Assembly (NCBI RefSeq): GCF_027531815.1
Contig: NZ_JAPZSK010000012.1
Location: 1 to 61,151 of the forward strand
Reading direction: 5' to 3'
DNA length: 61,151 nucleotides
Source: Gemmatimonas sp.
GTDB lineage: Bacteria; Gemmatimonadota; Gemmatimonadetes; Gemmatimonadales; Gemmatimonadaceae
Shown here: one piece after another, positions 54,826 to 61,151 of the stretch
Layout of the letters: every line of letters starts with the position of its first letter
How positions within the stretch are numbered: position 1 is the first letter of the stretch
Made by a program: the position numbers and the translations under genes
The notes under the pieces: generated by a model
Told to the model about the DNA's origin: nothing
Database searches by the model: none
Seen by the model: only the letters and a program-made list of their open reading frames with translations

Positions 54826-55551
54826 ATGCCCGCGGGTGCGCCCCTGAGCGGCCGAACGGCGCTGGTCACCGGGGCGTCACGTGGCATCGGCCGCGCCGTG
54901 TCCCGTGCCCTCGCCTCGGCGGGGGCACGACTGTTTCTGCTGGCCCGCTCCCGGGATGCGCTCGAGTCCCTCGCCTTCGAGCTGGGTGGAGGCGCCGAGG
55001 CATACGCCTGTGATCTCGCCGATGCGCCCGCTCTGTCGCAGACCGTCTCCGGCGTGTTGGCCGCCGCCGGCGGTCAGGTGGACATCCTCGTCAGCAACGC
55101 CGGGATCTTTCCGTTGGCCGCCATTGCCGACACGTCGCCATCCACGTTCGAGCAGACGCTCACCGCCAACCTCACGGCGCCGTACCGGCTGCTGCACGCC
55201 CTGCTGCCCGGCATGCGGGCGCAGCGCAGCGGACACGTGGTGACCATCGGGTCGGTCGCCGATCGTCGGATCTTCGGTGGCAATGGCGCCTACTCCGCCA
55301 GCAAGTTCGGCGCGCGCGCCCTGCACGAGGTGTTGCGCGAGGAGTGCGTCGGCTCGGGCATTCGCACCACGCTCGTCTCGCCCGCCGCCACGGACACGCC
55401 CATCTGGGATCCGGTCGACCCCGACAATACGCCGGGGTTCCCGCCGCGCGCCAGCATGTTGCTCGCGGCCGACGTTGCCGATGCCGTGCTGTGGGCCGTG
55501 ACGCGCCCTCCACACGTGAACGTCGACGAGCTGAGAATCAGTCGGGCCTAG
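54826..55551 (+). CDS. Short-chain dehydrogenase/reductase, candidate sepiapterin reductase
   Basis: An NADP-type Rossmann reductase, 241 residues. The cofactor motif is TGASRGIG (residues 15-22), the NAG motif is SNAG (90-93) and the catalytic triad is S143, Y156 and K160 (YSASK). It starts 5 bp past the folE stop. With PTPS and GTP cyclohydrolase I directly upstream, the natural third step would be reduction of 6-pyruvoyltetrahydropterin to tetrahydrobiopterin, the job of sepiapterin reductase. The SDR family is large and this role rests on the operon context. Confidence 0.88.
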   Translation: MPAGAPLSGRTALVTGASRGIGRAVSRALASAGARLFLLARSRDALESLAFELGGGAEAYACDLADAPALSQTVSGVLAAAGGQVDILVSNAGIFPLAAIADTSPSTFEQTLTANLTAPYRLLHALLPGMRAQRSGHVVTIGSVADRRIFGGNGAYSASKFGARALHEVLREECVGSGIRTTLVSPAATDTPIWDPVDPDNTPGFPPRASMLLAADVADAVLWAVTRPPHVNVDELRISRA

Positions 55552-55579
55552 CGGCGTGCACGCTGCGCGCCGTCGCCGT

Positions 55580-55585
55580 TAGCTT
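55580..55585 (+). promoter_or_regulatory. -10-like TAGCTT 5 nt from the Trm112-like start (leaderless)
   Basis: TAGCTT, TCGTC, then ATG at 55591. Confidence 0.45.
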
Positions 55586-55590
55586 TCGTC

Positions 55591-56226
55591 ATGCTGAGAG
55601 ACCTGCTCGATGCGCTGCGGTGCCCGCGTCCGCACGACGAGTCCTGGCTGGTGGCCATGGTGCAGCGTGCCGAGGGCGCGGAACTGCTCGATGCCGACCT
55701 GGCCTGCCCCGTCTGCGGCGCCGAGTTCGTCATTCACGAGGGCATCGCGCGCTTCGACCCACCCGTTGCACCGGCTCCGGCCATGGCCGTCGAGGCCGTG
55801 CGCCTGGCCGCCCTGCTTGGGGTGACCGAGGGCCAGCAGCCGGTGCTGCTCGCTGGCGTCTATGCCGATGCCGGTGCCGCGCTGGCCGAGCTTGTGCCGG
55901 TCCCGCAGCTGTGGCTCAACGCCCGCCGCACGGCACCACGGCCCGCGACCCTGGTGGGCGCGCTCGAAGTGCGCGGACGGGTACCGCTCGGCGTCGAAAC
56001 GCTGGCTGGCGCCGCGCTCGATGGCGCGCACAGTGACGGGCCGATGCTCGACAGCGTGGTGCGCGCGGTGCGACGGGGCGGTCGTCTCGTGGCGCCCGCC
56101 GCCGCGCTGCTCCCGGCCGGCGTGCAGACGGTGGCCCACGACGCGCACGAGCTGGTGGCCGACGTGACAACGCGCGCCAGCGGACTCGTGGAGCTCCGCC
56201 GGCGCGCGCCGGATCAGGTTGGCTGA
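55591..56226 (+). CDS. Trm112-like zinc-binding protein with uncharacterised C-terminal domain
   Basis: A 211-residue protein. The N-terminal ~50 residues match the Trm112p fold (LLDALRCPRPH, C11; LDADLACPVCGAEFVIHEGIARFD, C39 and C42), a small zinc-binding partner domain of methyltransferases. The remaining ~150 residues are Ala/Val/Gly-rich and resemble a Rossmann-like sheet, but the SAM-binding glycine motif is absent. It may be a degenerate methyltransferase fused to its activator. It is convergent with the acyl-CoA ligase gene. Confidence 0.68.
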   Translation: MLRDLLDALRCPRPHDESWLVAMVQRAEGAELLDADLACPVCGAEFVIHEGIARFDPPVAPAPAMAVEAVRLAALLGVTEGQQPVLLAGVYADAGAALAELVPVPQLWLNARRTAPRPATLVGALEVRGRVPLGVETLAGAALDGAHSDGPMLDSVVRAVRRGGRLVAPAAALLPAGVQTVAHDAHELVADVTTRASGLVELRRRAPDQVG

Positions 56227-56247
56227 GAAGCGCCCACGCCGCGCGGG

Positions 56248-58134
56248 TCAGTCCGCGCCGGCGTACAGCTCGTCGATCTGCGCCTTGTACGTCTGGTCGA
56301 TGACGCGCCGCTTCACCTTCAGGGTGGGGGTGAGCTCGCCACGCTCGATGCTGAAGTCGTGCTCGATGAGCTTCACCTTCTTGGGCATCTCGTAGCTCGC
56401 CAGCCCCTTCAGCTGTTCCTTCACTTCCTTCTCCACCTTCGCCTGAATGGTGGGCATGTTCATGAGCTCAGCGCGCGACGTCCACACGATCTGGTTGCGC
56501 GCCGCCCACTTTTCCAGCTGATCCCAATCGGGCACGATGAGCACCACCGGGAACTTGCGCTTGTCCCCCAGCATCACCGCCTGCGAGACATACTTGTTGG
56601 TCTTCAGCATGTTCTCGATCGGCTGCGGCGCGATGTTCTTGCCGCCGGCCGTCACGATGATGTCCTTCTTGCGGTCGGTGATGCGCAGGAAGCCGTCCTC
56701 GAGCACGCCGATGTCACCCGTGTGGAACCAGCCGTCGTCGGTGAGGCACTCCCGTGTGGCCTGCTCGTTGTTGTAGTAGCCGCGCATGACGTGGGGGCCG
56801 CGCGTGAGGATCTCCCCGTCCTTCGCAATGCGCACTTCCACACCGGCAATGGGCTTGCCCACCGTGCCGAGCCGGTAGTCCCGCAGGTTGTTCGCCGAGA
56901 TCACCGGCGAGGTTTCCGTGAGGCCGTACCCTTCGAGAATGATCAACCCCGCCGAGTAGAAGAACTTGGCGATCTCGGGGGACAGCGGCGCGCCGCCGGA
57001 AATGAAGTAGCGGATGTTGCCGCCCGTACGTTCGCGCAGCTTCGAGAAGACGAGCTTGTCGGCGAGCCGGTACTGGAATCCGAGCAGCCCCGCCGGCTCC
57101 CGCCCCGTCAGCTTCTCGTCGGCCCAGCGTTCTCCCACCCGCTTGGCCCAGAAGAAGATCTGCTTCTTGATCCCACCGGTGGAGACGGCGTTCTCGAGGA
57201 CACGCGCATAGATCTTCTCGTACAGACGCGGCACCGACATCATGAGCGATGGCTTCACCTCGCTCATGTTCACCGGTACGGTGTCGATGCTCTCGGCGTA
57301 CGCGATGCGCACGCCGTTGGCGAAGAGGAAGTAATCGCCCGTGCGCTCGAAGATGTGGCTCAGCGGCAGGAAGCTGAGCGCCGTATCGGCGGTGCTGACG
57401 GGCATCGTGGCCTTCGTGGCCAGCACGTTCGAGCACAGGTTGTCCTGTGTGAGCATGACACCCTTGGGGTTGCCCGTGGTGCCCGACGTGTAGATGAGGG
57501 TGACGAGCTGGTCGGGGGTCACGGCCAGCGCTTGCTCCTTGAACAGCGTCGCGCGCTCACGACTGTCATCTGCCGCGCCCAGCGCCTCCAGTTCGGCCAG
57601 CGTGTAGTCGCAGCCGTCATCCTTGTCGGCGGCGAAGCCGATGATCCACTGCACGCCCGGCGCCTGCGCGCGCACGCTCGCCACCTTGCGTGCCTGCTCG
57701 GGGGTGGACACAAAGAGGGCGCGCGCCCCCGAGTCGTTCAGCAGGTAGGGAATCTGCTCGGCCGGCAGCGTGGGGTAGATGGGCACATCGGTGACGGAGC
57801 TGCAGAGGCAGGCGTAGTCGGCCAGCAGCCACTCAGGGCGGTTCTCCGACAGCAGCCCCACACGGTCCTGCGCCACGATGCCCAGCCGCGCCAGCCCCAG
57901 CGCAATGTGGCGCACGCGGGTGAGGATGCTGGCGTGACTCGTGGGCTCCCAGACGCCGTTCACCTTGTACAGGAGGGCGTCGGCGCGCTCGTATCGCTCC
58001 ACGGCATCGAAGAAGAGCGCGTTGACCGTACCGGGTGCGGGGCGTGGCCCCCCTGCCGCTGCCGTGAGCGGCGACGGGATGCCGGCGAGGGTGTGGTTCA
58101 GGGAGGGCACCGCGGACGCGCTGAACGAAGTCAT
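56248..58134 (-). CDS. fadD: Long-chain fatty acid-CoA ligase (AMP-forming)
   Basis: Activates long-chain fatty acids to acyl-CoA via an acyl-adenylate; 628 residues. The AMP-binding P-loop is YTSGTTGNPKGVM, followed by the family motifs GYGLTETSPV, DGWFHTGDIGVLEDGFLRITDRKKD and the catalytic-lysine region near GKNIAPQPIENML. It is the longer, FACL/ACSL-type form. The start is ATG 58134: the TGGAG sits 6 nt upstream, while ATG 58140 would overlap it. It is transcribed alone and convergent with the Trm112-like gene. Confidence 0.93.
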   Translation of the reverse strand: MTSFSASAVPSLNHTLAGIPSPLTAAAGGPRPAPGTVNALFFDAVERYERADALLYKVNGVWEPTSHASILTRVRHIALGLARLGIVAQDRVGLLSENRPEWLLADYACLCSSVTDVPIYPTLPAEQIPYLLNDSGARALFVSTPEQARKVASVRAQAPGVQWIIGFAADKDDGCDYTLAELEALGAADDSRERATLFKEQALAVTPDQLVTLIYTSGTTGNPKGVMLTQDNLCSNVLATKATMPVSTADTALSFLPLSHIFERTGDYFLFANGVRIAYAESIDTVPVNMSEVKPSLMMSVPRLYEKIYARVLENAVSTGGIKKQIFFWAKRVGERWADEKLTGREPAGLLGFQYRLADKLVFSKLRERTGGNIRYFISGGAPLSPEIAKFFYSAGLIILEGYGLTETSPVISANNLRDYRLGTVGKPIAGVEVRIAKDGEILTRGPHVMRGYYNNEQATRECLTDDGWFHTGDIGVLEDGFLRITDRKKDIIVTAGGKNIAPQPIENMLKTNKYVSQAVMLGDKRKFPVVLIVPDWDQLEKWAARNQIVWTSRAELMNMPTIQAKVEKEVKEQLKGLASYEMPKKVKLIEHDFSIERGELTPTLKVKRRVIDQTYKAQIDELYAGAD

Positions 58135-58261
58135 CGCCATCTCCAGCAGGACTGAGGTCGGGTGGGTGCCGGGTGGAATGACGCCGGTCACGAGCCGCCC
58201 AGGGTAGGCAGGGGAAAATTGGCTCCGCGCCACGACGGGCGGGAGGGTATGGCTCGGCCCG

Positions 58262-59089
58262 CTATTGTGACGCCGGCCGGATGATGGGCACGCTGAGGAG
58301 GATCGGCGCGCCGGTGACCAGCCGCCCGCGGTAGCGCACGGTGGCTTCCACGACCACCGTGTCGGTGACACGCGCGTTGCCCTGCGGCGTCGGGAAGCGC
58401 GCGGCGCGCACCCGGACCCGCCGCCCGGCCCGCCCATCGGGGCTGGTGGTGTCGACCGTGGAGGCGCGCAGCTGGTCGTCGACCAGGAAGACGGCCTGCG
58501 ACGTGTCGTTGGCCGGGTTGGCGGGGCGGACGAGGCGGAAGCGTACCAGCCAGCCGTTCACCCCGCCGGCGGTGGGACTGGAGCTGTTGCGCACCACCAC
58601 GGGCAGTTCGCCCGAGGTATTCCCTTCCGCCCGCGCGCGTCCGGTATCGGGGAGGAGCGATACAATGAGCGGGTCGGCGGCACTGGCCGCTTCCACCAGA
58701 TCGGGGCGCACCGTGGCGATGAGCGGTCGCAGGACCTGCAGCGAGCTGCCAATGCGCGCCGCTATGCGCCCCGAGGCGACGACGCGACGGGCCACGATGA
58801 TGCCGGTGGCGGTGTCGACCGTGAAAGCGCTGTCGCGCAGGAAGTCGGCGTACAGGTAGGTGGCGCGCGCGCCGTCGATCACGTCGCCGGCCGCGTTGCG
58901 CACGACGGCGCGCACGGGGGCGGCGACGCCAGCCTCGTTGCGCAGCGTGTCGCCCACCACCACCGACGGAAACGGAAACGGCGGCAGCTCGATACTGGCG
59001 GGGACATCGGGAGCCGTGCCAACGTCGGCACAGCCAACCGCGACGAACACGGCAGCGGTCATTCCGCCAAGCAGCAGGAGACGCGTCAC
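58262..59089 (-). CDS. Predicted lipoprotein, last gene of the ParA cassette
   Basis: A 275-residue exported lipoprotein ([20 protein letters not shown] lipobox). The mature part is beta-rich, with Ig-like [20 protein letters not shown] and [15 protein letters not shown] segments. Its GTG start (59089) overlaps the ParA stop (GTGA), so it is translationally coupled to ParA. No family is recognised; an envelope role near the ParA-linked machinery is a guess. Confidence 0.7.
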   Translation of the reverse strand: MTRLLLLGGMTAAVFVAVGCADVGTAPDVPASIELPPFPFPSVVVGDTLRNEAGVAAPVRAVVRNAAGDVIDGARATYLYADFLRDSAFTVDTATGIIVARRVVASGRIAARIGSSLQVLRPLIATVRPDLVEAASAADPLIVSLLPDTGRARAEGNTSGELPVVVRNSSSPTAGGVNGWLVRFRLVRPANPANDTSQAVFLVDDQLRASTVDTTSPDGRAGRRVRVRAARFPTPQGNARVTDTVVVEATVRYRGRLVTGAPILLSVPIIRPASQ

Positions 59090-59856
59090 ACGAAGCGTTC
59101 GGCGAGGCGCATGGCGATGTTCACGTACGCCTGACTCGCCGCATCGGCGGGTGCACGCAACACCACCGGCTGCCCGGCGGCAAAGGCATCGGCCGTGGCC
59201 GGCGTTCGCGGCACGGGCGTTTCGAACACGAGGTGCTGAGGAAGATGCTCACGCACGTAGTGTACGACACGCTCACTGGCCGGGTTCCCCTGTTCGTACA
59301 TCGTGAGGAGAATCCCCTCCAGCGTGAGCTCGGTATTCTCCGCGACCATGTCCTGAATGGTGCGGAGGATCTGCGGCGTGGTCTGCAGCGCCAGCGGCTC
59401 GCATTGCAGGGGCACCACCACATGCTGGCTCGAGGCCAGCACCCGGCGCGTAATGGCCCCCAGGCCGGGCGGCGTGTCCACGACCACCACATGGCACCGT
59501 TCGCGAGCCAAGGTGAGGAGGTCGGCGAGCACGGTGGTTTCCCCCACCTGCTTCTGGAAATCCCGGTGGTCGGCCGAATCGCTCACGCTGCCCGCAAGAA
59601 TGACCCGGAGCCAGGGGAGCGCCGTGGGCAGGATGACCTCACGCAAGGCGCGCTCGCCGCGCACGTAGTCATCGAACCCCACGGTGGGATGTCCGCGCCG
59701 CAGCCCCACGCCGTAGCGCACGGCACCCTGCGGATCGGCATCCACGAGCAGCGTCTTGAGGCCGCGACGGGCAAAGGCCACGGCCAGGTTCACTGCCGTG
59801 GTCGTCTTCCCCACGCCCCCCTTCTGACTCACGATGGACAGAACGCGACCCACCAT
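59086..59856 (-). CDS. parA: ParA/Soj-like ATPase
   Basis: Deviant Walker ATPase of the ParA/MinD superfamily, 256 residues. The P-loop is [13 protein letters not shown] (residues 11-23), the A' motif is [15 protein letters not shown] and the Walker B is [11 protein letters not shown]. These proteins position DNA or large protein complexes by nucleotide-dependent binding. No ParB or parS was recognised nearby, so this may be an orphan ParA for cargo positioning rather than chromosome segregation. It starts in the stop of the TPR gene (1-nt overlap). Confidence 0.92.
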   Translation of the reverse strand: MVGRVLSIVSQKGGVGKTTTAVNLAVAFARRGLKTLLVDADPQGAVRYGVGLRRGHPTVGFDDYVRGERALREVILPTALPWLRVILAGSVSDSADHRDFQKQVGETTVLADLLTLARERCHVVVVDTPPGLGAITRRVLASSQHVVVPLQCEPLALQTTPQILRTIQDMVAENTELTLEGILLTMYEQGNPASERVVHYVREHLPQHLVFETPVPRTPATADAFAAGQPVVLRAPADAASQAYVNIAMRLAERFV

Positions 59857-60338
59857 CAGCCCTCGGTGCGCGGATCGTGTGCGTCGTCGCCGTCGTCGAA
59901 CGCGTCGGCGGCCGGCTCCTGCCCGCTCAACTCGGCCAGCGTGCGCTCGGCGTGCGCGCGGAACTTCGCCGCCGCCGGATCGTCGGCCCGTGTTGTACGC
60001 AGAAACCCCTCGAGATGCATACCGGCGTGTGCCGTGTCGCCCCGCTTGAGCAGCAGGAACGCCAGTCCGTAATGCGCCCCGGCCAGATCCGGATCGATCT
60101 GCAGGGCGCGGCGGTACGTGCGAATGGCCTCTTCCGGCTGGCTCGTCTTGGAGAACGCGATGGCGATGTTCTGCAGCACGCGCGGATCATCGGGCCGCTC
60201 GCGCAGGGCGAGGCGATACGATGTCAGCGCGTTGGCGTAATCACCGCGCGACTCGAGATCGAGCGCTTCAGCCAGGAAGTCCGGCTGCTTCGAATCACGT
60301 TCGGACGAGCCGCCCACGAGGCGGCGCCACCAAGTCAT
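59856..60338 (-). CDS. Tetratricopeptide repeat protein
   Basis: A 160-residue cytoplasmic protein with about three TPR units: [30 protein letters not shown], then [35 protein letters not shown] and [29 protein letters not shown]. The tail is acidic. It lacks a signal peptide. It is the first gene of a TPR-ParA-lipoprotein cassette and overlaps the ParA start by one base. It probably bridges ParA to another protein. Confidence 0.85.
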   Translation of the reverse strand: MTWWRRLVGGSSERDSKQPDFLAEALDLESRGDYANALTSYRLALRERPDDPRVLQNIAIAFSKTSQPEEAIRTYRRALQIDPDLAGAHYGLAFLLLKRGDTAHAGMHLEGFLRTTRADDPAAAKFRAHAERTLAELSGQEPAADAFDDGDDAHDPRTEG

Positions 60339-60492
60339 GCGCGCGCTGGGAATCGTGAGGGGAAAGGAATGCTGCGACTGACTCGCAGGAACACCGGCGG
60401 CGGCCCGCAAGCCGCTGTCGCAAACCTATCGGTACGACCGCCCCCCTACAAGACGCCGTGCGTCACCCACGCGCCCGTCGGGGATTGTTCGC

Positions 60493-61089
60493 ATGGCGCG
60501 TCGTCCCCGAGAGCACTACACTCCGCAAGACCCTCAGCGGAGCCGTGGAATGCCTGTGCCGCAGCCGTACGCCCCCGATCCCTCGAAGGGCGTGCTCATT
60601 GTCGATTGGCCGCTGTTCGGCGAACTGTCCCGCGCGCTGGCCGTCCGGGTGGCCCGCGACTGGATGCCCGACGTCATCGTTGGCATCGCCACGGCGGGCG
60701 TGGTGCCGGGCGCTGCGGTGGCGGCGATTCTCGATCTGCCGTTCCACTCCATTCTCATCTCTCGGCGGCCTCACGCCGACGAGGCGCGCGAGACGCCGGC
60801 GGTCTTCGGGGCCGCGCCATCGGATGTGCGTGGCAGACGGGTGCTCGTCGTGGACGAAACCTGCGATTCCGGCGCCACCTTGCGCCTGGCAGTGGGGGCG
60901 ATCGTGAATGCCGGTGCCCGCGAGGTGCGCACGGCGGTGAGCATTCTCACCGGCAGCTACACGCCCGATTACCACGCGTTCGCCACGCAGGCGATGATCG
61001 TGCTGCCGTGGGATCGGGAAGTCTTCCTGGACGGCGAACTGCAGCCCAACCCCAAGTACACCGGTCTCATCCCCCCGCCAATCGTGTAA
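60493..61089 (+). CDS. Phosphoribosyltransferase-domain protein
   Basis: A 198-residue type I PRTase-fold protein. The PRPP-binding motif VLVVDETCDSGATL (near residues 116-129) matches the family's VVDDxxDTG-type loop with Cys and Ser variations. It resembles the COG2236-type predicted phosphoribosyltransferases (GIATAGVVPGAAVAAILDLPFHSI precedes the motif). The start could be ATG 60493 or ATG 60550. It is divergent from the TPR cassette. The base substrate is unknown. Confidence 0.82.
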   Translation: MARRPREHYTPQDPQRSRGMPVPQPYAPDPSKGVLIVDWPLFGELSRALAVRVARDWMPDVIVGIATAGVVPGAAVAAILDLPFHSILISRRPHADEARETPAVFGAAPSDVRGRRVLVVDETCDSGATLRLAVGAIVNAGAREVRTAVSILTGSYTPDYHAFATQAMIVLPWDREVFLDGELQPNPKYTGLIPPPIV

Positions 61090-61151
61090 TGGCGGGTCGG
61101 GCGGGCGCCAGTCGACCCCCGCCACGACCGGCTAGGCGCTCACCGCCGCCC
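61090..61151. other. End of window, noncoding
   Basis: The 62 bp after the phosphoribosyltransferase stop contain no recognised feature. Confidence 0.5.

Noticed and set aside
59086-59856. Chromosome partition locus or origin of replication
   Set aside because: No ParB, parS-like sites, dnaA or dnaN genes are adjacent.

Overview
The window is 61 kb of high-GC bacterial chromosome. Several features suggest a member of the Gemmatimonadota close to Gemmatimonas: large Ig-like-domain lipoproteins, many LAAC/LAGC-type lipoproteins, intergenic repeat families, a diderm envelope (BamA/POTRA-type barrel) and strong GC3 bias. No rRNA or tRNA was recognised, so the assignment is an inference. Genes are dense and lie on both strands. 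Many cassettes are coupled by 1-4 base stop/start overlaps, often with GTG starts.

Layout. 1-2399: CCCCGAC-rich repeats and a UvrD/PcrA helicase. 3072-10323: two large Ig-like surface lipoproteins (Big_2 and Big_1 types) on either side of a small lipoprotein, separated by strong terminators. 10481-22653 (minus strand): lipB, a MazEF toxin-antitoxin pair bracketed by two related hairpin repeats, lpd, three ~180 bp intergenic repeats, a 1260-residue metzincin-like lipoprotein, then the lipA-pdhA-pdhB-pdhC operon. 22840-28142: a small membrane protein, a GT2 glycosyltransferase fused to a long charged tail, a coiled-coil protein and a BamA-like outer-membrane protein, ending in a 380 bp inverted-repeat element. 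28524-35760: a peptide ABC importer (binding protein, two permeases, two ATPases) translationally coupled to a proton-driven POT transporter. 35817-40182: a LipM-like octanoyltransferase, gcvP and gcvH. 40258-46387: coaE, an AraC-like regulator, tdk, a degenerate DEAD-box-like RNA-binding protein, an aminotransferase and a stand-alone Lrp ligand domain. 46410-53439: envelope proteins, sbcD-sbcC and a GNAT protein. 53499-55551: a strong 6S RNA candidate, then ptpS-folE-SDR, which together look like a tetrahydrobiopterin pathway. 55591-61089: a Trm112-like protein, a long-chain acyl-CoA ligase, a TPR-ParA-lipoprotein cassette and a phosphoribosyltransferase.

The main functional theme is lipoic acid. 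The window holds lipoyl assembly (lipA, lipB, a LipM-like enzyme), lipoyl-bearing proteins (PdhC, GcvH) and the enzymes that use them (PdhA/PdhB, Lpd, GcvP). The most novel-looking signals are (1) a TANNTT -10-like hexamer placed 5-7 nt before the start codon of at least seven genes, implying leaderless mRNAs; (2) a 6S RNA with its own promoter and terminator; (3) the C-x5-HGH PTPS/FolE/SDR cassette; (4) a helicase-like protein without a Walker A motif; and (5) several unrelated families of long inverted or direct intergenic repeats.
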